Origin: Acidobacteriota bacterium
GTDB taxonomy: Bacteria; Acidobacteriota; Terriglobia; Acidiferrales; UBA7541
Reading direction: 5' to 3'
NCBI GenBank assembly: GCA_003224055.1
Contig: QHYE01000086.1
Span: 1 to 38,145 of the forward strand
Length of the DNA: 38,145 nt
The notes under the pieces are model-generated. The model saw only the letters and a list, made by a program, of their open reading frames with translations, was not told the DNA's origin and did not search any database. The translations under genes were made by a program, and so were the position numbers. Shown here piece by piece: positions 34,201-38,145 of this stretch; within the stretch, counting starts at the first letter, position 1, and every line of letters starts with the position of its first letter.

Positions 34201-35325
34201 TCAGCGCGCCGGGCGGGCTTTGGATGCGTCCGCTCCGGCTGCGGCCGCAGAAGTTTTCATCGGCGGCTTCTCGCCTTGCGCAGGAGCAGCGTGGCCGTTC
34301 GGCCCGGCCCCAGTTGCGTTAGAATTGCCAGGCATCGGAATTTCCAGCCTCTTGCGCAGCATATTTTCCAGCTTGTCGCGAATGTCCTTGTTTTCCTTCA
34401 GGAATACCCGCGCATTCTCACGCCCCTGGCCCATGCGCTCCCCGCCAAAGCTGATCCACGTCCCGCTCTTTTCCAGCACGCCCTTTTCGACGCCCAGATC
34501 AATCAAGTCGCCTTCGCGCGAAATTCCTTCGCCGTACACGATGTCGAATTCCGCCTCGCGGAACGGCGCCGCCACTTTGTTCTTCACCACCTTCGCGCGC
34601 GTGCGCGAGCCCACCACTATGTCGCCTTCCTTGATCGCCTGGATGCGCCGAATATCCACGCGCATCGACGCATAAAACTTCAGCGCCCGCCCGCCCGTTG
34701 TCGTTTCGGGATTCCCGAACATCACGCCGATTTTTTCGCGAATCTGGTTGATGAAAATCAGGCAAGTCCGCGACTTCGAAACGATCCCGGTCAGTTTGCG
34801 CAGCGCCTGCGACATCAACCGCGCCTGCAATCCCATCTGCGGATCGCCCATTTCCCCTTCCAGCTCCGCCTTCGGCACCAGCGCGGCCACCGAGTCCACC
34901 ACCACGATGTCCACGCCACCCGAACGGATTAGCGCTTCCGCAATCTCCAGCGCCTGCTCCCCGTTGTCCGGCTGCGACACCAGCAGATTGTCCACATCCA
35001 CGCCGAGCTTCCGCGCGTAAACCGGATCCAGCGCGTGCTCTGCATCAATGAACGCCGCCTGCCCGCCGAGCTTCTGCGCTTCGGCGATCACGTGCAGCGT
35101 CATGGTCGTCTTGCCGCCCGATTCCGGCCCGTAAATTTCAATCACGCGTCCCCGCGGGAATCCGCCCACGCCCAGCGCCGCATCAATCGAAAGGCATCCG
35201 CTGGGAATTACACTCACGGGCACCAATACATCGCGGCTGCCCAGCCGGATGATCGCACCTTTACCATGGTCTTTTTCGATCTGCGATATCGCCGCTGCGA
35301 GCAATTTTGCTTTCTCTTCTGTCAT
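34201..35325 (-). CDS. recA: RecA recombinase
   Basis: A 374-residue RecA that coats single-stranded DNA, drives strand exchange and triggers LexA self-cleavage. Walker A is GPESGGKT (66-73), the catalytic glutamate is Glu96 in DAEHALDP, Walker B is VDIVVVDS (138-145), and the L2 DNA-binding loop around 195-210 is normal ([17 protein letters not shown]). The C-terminal tail after about residue 340 is Ala/Pro/Gly-rich and ends basic (SKARPAR), in place of the acidic tail of E. coli RecA. ATG at 35325 has GAGGTG five bases upstream; the open frame to 35454 is a leader, not protein. A possible operator-like repeat is 88-112 bases upstream. Confidence 0.98.
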   Translation of the reverse strand: MTEEKAKLLAAAISQIEKDHGKGAIIRLGSRDVLVPVSVIPSGCLSIDAALGVGGFPRGRVIEIYGPESGGKTTMTLHVIAEAQKLGGQAAFIDAEHALDPVYARKLGVDVDNLLVSQPDNGEQALEIAEALIRSGGVDIVVVDSVAALVPKAELEGEMGDPQMGLQARLMSQALRKLTGIVSKSRTCLIFINQIREKIGVMFGNPETTTGGRALKFYASMRVDIRRIQAIKEGDIVVGSRTRAKVVKNKVAAPFREAEFDIVYGEGISREGDLIDLGVEKGVLEKSGTWISFGGERMGQGRENARVFLKENKDIRDKLENMLRKRLEIPMPGNSNATGAGPNGHAAPAQGEKPPMKTSAAAAGADASKARPAR

Positions 35326-35412
35326 TTCACACCTCGGTGGAGGAAAGTAGGAATTTGCATCTGCACAACCGAATCTCGCGGCTCCGCGCCGGGAAAGCGC
35401 GGCACTCGCTTC

Positions 35413-35437
35413 GTTCCATTCCGTTCTCGATTCGAAC
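35413..35437 (-). promoter_or_regulatory. GTTC/GAAC repeats upstream of recA (possible operator)
   Basis: On the plus strand GTTC (35413-35416) is followed after six bases by GTTC (35423-35426) and, seven bases later, by GAAC (35434-35437). GTTC/GAAC half-sites are the building blocks of several LexA operators, but neither spacing equals the known GAAC-N4-GTTC or GTTC-N7-GTTC boxes, and nothing equivalent was seen before lexA. Candidate only. Confidence 0.25.
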
Positions 35438-35533
35438 GCCGTCGCCCGGGACATTACGAAATGTGGAGTTTACCACTCGATTCATTTTCGCGCTATCCTT
35501 TTTGACGGCCGCCTCAAACCGCCTGAAATACGT

Positions 35534-35737
35534 CTACCGCTGGCACCCATGCTCCTCGTCGTGGTCCTGGAGCCGCGTCTGCGCCGCCTGCTCGCGCCCT
35601 TCCAACGCCGCCCTTTCGAACGGCGTCAGATTCCTCAGCCGGGAAAGATTCCTCCCCCGGCTCCGCGCCTCGGTGAGCTCCTCTTCGAGTCTCTCACGTT
35701 CCAAGCAGCTTAGAACACCGTTCGAATCGCCACGCAT
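35534..35737 (-). CDS. Small charged protein of unknown function (67 residues)
   Basis: A 67-codon frame read from ATG 35737, with AGGTG six bases upstream. The product is strongly charged and probably one or two helices (LERERLEEELTEARSR; LTPFERAALEGREQAAQTRLQDHDEEHG). The mix of Glu, Arg and Leu and the absence of rare patches look like real coding sequence, whereas the in-frame extension to 36166 runs through a palindrome cluster and the end of another gene and is rejected. It lies 208 bases upstream of recA on the same strand, separated by the recA promoter region. No family recognised. Confidence 0.5.
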   Translation of the reverse strand: MRGDSNGVLSCLERERLEEELTEARSRGRNLSRLRNLTPFERAALEGREQAAQTRLQDHDEEHGCQR

Positions 35738-35906
35738 GGAGCACCTGTTGAAAACAACGAGGAGCAATCTACCATATGGCGAACAAAAAGCAAACACTAT
35801 TTTTCGCCTTATGTTCGCCCTTACTTGCCTTGTAGCGCCGGGCTTCCCCCGGTTTGTGGGGGTCCCGACGATTTGTGTCCGGCAGCCCGGCATCTTAATG
35901 TAGTGG

Positions 35907-35996
35907 CGGGTCTTTAGACCCGTGCTTTTTCGCCCTGTAATGGCGGCTTCACGCCACCATCCCAGTCCGTGTAGGGCCCGTCTTCCGAGGCGGGCC
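35907..35996. repeat. Cluster of three palindromes (REP-like)
   Basis: Three hairpins lie in a row: CGGGTCT/AGACCCG (35907-35922), TGGCG/CGCCA (35941-35956), and GGCCCGTC/GGCGGGCC with a TTCCGA loop (35975-35996, one wobble). The first is followed by five T on the plus strand. The third shares its TGTAGGGC lead and CTTC loop with the element at 24326-24350. The rest of the 290-base gap (35738-36027) shows no gene. Confidence 0.65.
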
Positions 35997-36027
35997 GCTC
36001 TTCTCTTCACCAAGAGGCGTTCGGCTC

Positions 36028-36882
36028 TCACGAGGAATAGACGTAAAATCCCCGCCCCGACTTCCGCCCAAGCCAGCCGGCGGCGACGTATTTCTTCAGC
36101 AGCGGGCACGCGCGATATTTCGGATCGCCAAGGCCTTCTTGCAGGACCTGCATAACGTCCACGCAAATATCCAGTCCGATAAAATCGGCCAGCTCCAGCG
36201 GGCCCATCGGATGATTCATTCCGAGCTTCATCACCGCATCTACGGCTTCCGGGGTGGCCACACCTTCCATCACGCAGTACGCCGCTTCATTGATCAGCGG
36301 CATCAACACGCGGTTCGAAACGAACCCCGGCGCATCGTTCACCGCCACCGGCTTCTTCTCCAGCCTCTCCGCAAGCTTCATCGTCGTTTCAAACGTCGCG
36401 TCGCTCGTCTGCAGCGCGCGAATTACTTCCACCAGCGCCATCACCGGCACCGGATTCATGAAGTGCATCCCCACAAACCGGTCGGGACGCTTCGTCAGCG
36501 CCGCCAGCGTCGTCATCGAAATCGAGGAAGTATTGCTCGCGATGATGACTTCCGGCCGCAAGATGCTGTCCGCTTCGCTCAGCACTGCGCGCTTGATCTC
36601 CATTTTTTCCGGCACCGCTTCCACCACAAAATCCGCCGCCGCAATCCCGCGCATGTCCGTCACCGGCTGCATCCGCCCAAGAACAGTCCCCTTCTCCGCT
36701 TCCGCCAGCTTGCCTTTCTTGATCTCGCGATCCAGATTCTTCCCGATCGTCTCCAGCCCGCGCTCCAGAAATCGCTGCTCCACATCGCGCAAAATCACTT
36801 TGTATCCCGCTCGCGCAAACACGTGCGCAATCCCATTCCCCATCGTCCCCGCGCCCAGCACCGCCACCGTCTTGATGGACAT
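36028..36882 (-). CDS. 3-hydroxybutyryl-CoA (3-hydroxyacyl-CoA) dehydrogenase
   Basis: A 284-residue NAD-dependent enzyme oxidising L-3-hydroxyacyl-CoA to 3-oxoacyl-CoA, or the reverse in butanoate-type pathways. The Rossmann loop is [20 protein letters not shown]. Catalytic His is in [12 protein letters not shown] and Glu in LVEVIRA. Asn in [15 protein letters not shown] and the C-terminal helical domain with [15 protein letters not shown] complete the family pattern. Length is typical of the single-function Hbd/PaaH type. ATG at 36882 has AGAGGA upstream. The stop of the preceding zinc-ribbon gene lies four bases before this start, so the two are co-transcribed. The fatty-acid or butanoate role is inferred from family. 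Confidence 0.93.
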   Translation of the reverse strand: MSIKTVAVLGAGTMGNGIAHVFARAGYKVILRDVEQRFLERGLETIGKNLDREIKKGKLAEAEKGTVLGRMQPVTDMRGIAAADFVVEAVPEKMEIKRAVLSEADSILRPEVIIASNTSSISMTTLAALTKRPDRFVGMHFMNPVPVMALVEVIRALQTSDATFETTMKLAERLEKKPVAVNDAPGFVSNRVLMPLINEAAYCVMEGVATPEAVDAVMKLGMNHPMGPLELADFIGLDICVDVMQVLQEGLGDPKYRACPLLKKYVAAGWLGRKSGRGFYVYSS

Positions 36883-36886
36883 TGTT

Positions 36887-37255
36887 TCAATCCTCTTCGT
36901 CATCGTAGTCATCATCACTTTTTGTTTTGGCAATCGCTGCGTCAGCTCGATCCCGATCCCGGCGGAAGACATCAATCCCATATTCAAACGTGGAGCGCGG
37001 CCTCACGAATCGAAACAAAAGTATTGAAATCCAGGGCCAGGGCTGCGATTTCATTGATTCTCTTGAACGAAACGGAATTCCGTCATCCAAGAGCGCGTCA
37101 AGGATACTCTCGAATTTCTTTCGGTCATCTCCGGTCCACAAACGATCCACTTCGACGGCCGCCGCTTCCGCTTGCGTTGTAACGAGTGGTATGTGGCAAT
37201 CGCTGCAGGTCGAAAATCCTTGCCGGTACTCCGCCTTGCATAACGGACAAAACAT
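36887..37255 (-). CDS. Zinc-ribbon protein with DUF2007-like domain
   Basis: A 122-residue protein. The N-terminus is a zinc ribbon, [18 protein letters not shown], with two Cys-x-x-Cys pairs. Then comes a small alpha/beta domain beginning [26 protein letters not shown], resembling DUF2007 (putative signal-transducing proteins, related in fold to PII-like and ACT-like domains). A hydrophobic patch ([12 protein letters not shown]) lies between the helix and the last strand. The C-terminus is very acidic ([10 protein letters not shown]). Function unknown. It is followed after four bases by the dehydrogenase gene and preceded after 41 bases by a paralogous gene. Confidence 0.8.
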   Translation of the reverse strand: MFCPLCKAEYRQGFSTCSDCHIPLVTTQAEAAAVEVDRLWTGDDRKKFESILDALLDDGIPFRSRESMKSQPWPWISILLFRFVRPRSTFEYGIDVFRRDRDRADAAIAKTKSDDDYDDEED

Positions 37256-37296
37256 GATCGCGCTGAAGTTTACTACGGGCGGGAAGGCCGCGGAAT

Positions 37297-37827
37297 TCAG
37301 CGCGGCGGCGCGGCTTCCACAATTTCGCGCACGATTTCCCGCGCCCGCTTTTCATTCGCCGCGGAAACGTAAATTCGCGTCTGGTCCCCGGGATTTTCCA
37401 GGTGGATGGGAATTTCATTTTCCTGCATGGCCGCGGTGAGAAATTGCGCGATCCGCTCGTCGTTTCCATTCCAAACTTCCGCCGTTGCATGCTCTTCCGT
37501 CGTTGAAACGAGCGGCGGCTCCGCCGCACTCACCTCGTCATGCGCGGGAATTTCGATATCGGCGGGCTCTTCCTCCAGCAGTTTCTCCAGGATTTCCTGC
37601 GCCGCCGTAAGATCGGGCGACAATACCGCGACCTCGAAGCCAAACCGCGGCTTCCAGTCAATGGGCAGCGGATCGGCCGTCGGCGCGACCTCGTCATCGC
37701 CGAAACTCTTGTCGGCAAACCGAATCTCCGCCGCTTCAAGCTCTTCGAGCAAAGCCGCGTGCATCGCGGGATCTTCGCCGGCCCACAGCACGACCAAAGA
37801 ACCTTGTAGTGATGGTTTGGAGGACAT
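37297..37827 (-). CDS. Tandem DUF2007-like domain protein
   Basis: A 176-residue, mostly acidic cytoplasmic protein with two copies of the same small fold. The first is LVVLWAGEDPAMHAALLEELEAAEI (about residues 11-85), and the second AEVWNGNDERIAQFLTAAMQENEIP with RIYVSAANEKRAREIVREIVE (about 115-172). Each copy has the Trp-x-Gly-(Asn/Glu)-Asp start seen in the neighbouring zinc-ribbon protein, so the three domains look like paralogues. A proline/acidic linker joins the halves. No catalytic residues were recognised. AGGAG lies close before the ATG. It is the first gene of the unit leading into the 3-hydroxyacyl-CoA dehydrogenase. Confidence 0.75.
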   Translation of the reverse strand: MSSKPSLQGSLVVLWAGEDPAMHAALLEELEAAEIRFADKSFGDDEVAPTADPLPIDWKPRFGFEVAVLSPDLTAAQEILEKLLEEEPADIEIPAHDEVSAAEPPLVSTTEEHATAEVWNGNDERIAQFLTAAMQENEIPIHLENPGDQTRIYVSAANEKRAREIVREIVEAAPPR

Positions 37828-37957
37828 GGCTTTCTCCTGTGAACCGCAGAGTCCGGCGAGAGTGCGCCATCACGGACGCGACTTCATCCAGCGAAGTTCG
37901 CCATACTGCGCAGCCGAAGACGGCAGAACTGCGCCTTGAGTCTACTACGAACTCACC

Positions 37958-38143
37958 TTATTCGCGCCGGGTCCGGCCGGGCTTCGAGGCCAAAGCAAGC
38001 CACGCCGCGAGCGTGGCGAATTTTTCATCTTGAGTCCAGGGAGAACCAAGCGGGCGTCCCAGTTCCGTAACCCGCTGCAGGAGAGCCGCGGATTTCATTC
38101 GAAATGCCTGCCCAGCGCCATCCAAGAGTTCTCGCTCCTTGAC
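37958..38143 (-). CDS. C-terminal end of an unidentified protein (5' end outside window)
   Basis: On the minus strand the frame is open from the right edge and stops with TAA at 37958-37960, giving 61 residues (VKERELLDGAGQAFRMKSAA... ending SKPGRTRRE). Composition is protein-like: an amphipathic helix (FRMKSAALLQRVTELG), a Trp-Thr-Gln-Asp-Glu-Lys turn and a second helix (KFATLAAWLALAS). An internal ATG at 38098 has no ribosome binding site, so the gene probably begins beyond the window. The family was not recognised. It lies 130 bases upstream of the tandem DUF2007-like gene and could belong to the same transcript. Confidence 0.5.
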   Translation of the reverse strand, partial: VKERELLDGAGQAFRMKSAALLQRVTELGRPLGSPWTQDEKFATLAAWLALASKPGRTRRE

Positions 38144-38145
38144 GG

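Noticed and set aside
35738-36166. In-frame upstream extension of the 67-codon gene to 210 codons
   Set aside because: It runs through the palindrome cluster and into the end of the dehydrogenase gene; composition is Arg-rich shadow sequence.
37809-38033. 74-codon plus-strand frame near the right edge
   Set aside because: No family resemblance, no ribosome binding site, and the minus strand has better-supported genes on both sides.
1-38145. tRNA, rRNA, insertion sequences, integrases and prophage genes
   Set aside because: None were found by eye in the intergenic stretches or among the proteins; absence is stated with the limits of manual reading.

Overview
This 38.1 kb window looks like a chromosomal segment of an acidobacterium, most likely class Terriglobia. 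The evidence is lineage flavour rather than a marker gene: very large secreted proteins built of IPT/TIG repeats with the wording SLNPTSG...GTSVTISGANFG, a 2-oxoacid:ferredoxin oxidoreductase KorAB pair, a single-chain pyruvate carboxylase, DUF427 and DUF6526 proteins, and short GC-rich palindromes between genes. No rRNA, tRNA, CRISPR array, transposase, integrase or phage gene was seen. RecA and LexA are both present as ordinary housekeeping genes.

Layout. 1-2.3 kb: end of an amidohydrolase, a DUF427 protein, a small membrane protein (DUF6526) and a short-chain dehydrogenase. 2.3-7.5 kb: an aldo/keto reductase, a 1,096-residue lipoprotein with beta-propellers and IPT domains, and a bactofilin with a strong terminator. 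7.7-17.2 kb: a long minus-strand run. In the direction of transcription it reads lexA, a pseudo-receiver/transmembrane/trypsin-like protease, a zinc phospholipase C-like secreted protein, pyruvate carboxylase, an esterase whose GTG start overlaps the carboxylase stop, and an ATP-grasp ligase. 17.3-24.2 kb: a plus-strand run with an eight-helix membrane protein divergent from lexA, korA-korB, a truncated outer-membrane barrel remnant, a fatty acid hydroxylase and a GAF-SpoIIE phosphatase. 24.3-26.2 kb: an M23 peptidase and, divergently, a 57-codon gene with its own leader structure, ribosome binding site and terminator. 26.5-31.0 kb: a giant secreted IPT protein with a glycoside-hydrolase-like C-terminus, interrupted by one in-frame TAA. 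31.2-35.3 kb: a transpeptidase-only penicillin-binding protein, a methyltransferase, a small secreted beta-sandwich protein and recA. 35.5-38.1 kb: a small unknown gene, a palindrome cluster, 3-hydroxyacyl-CoA dehydrogenase, two DUF2007-like proteins, and the tail of a gene running off the right edge.

How the genes work together. Pyruvate carboxylase and KorAB both feed or connect the citric acid cycle at oxaloacetate and 2-oxoglutarate, but they are on opposite strands and not one operon. Cell-envelope functions recur (bactofilin, M23 peptidase, PBP, membrane-bound protease, lipoprotein, secreted IPT proteins). The most unusual items are the pseudo-receiver protease next to lexA, the giant IPT gene whose stop codon sits exactly where its internal duplicate has CAA, and the small gene with a potentially bistable leader. 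All functional assignments come from reading the translated sequence; no database search was run.
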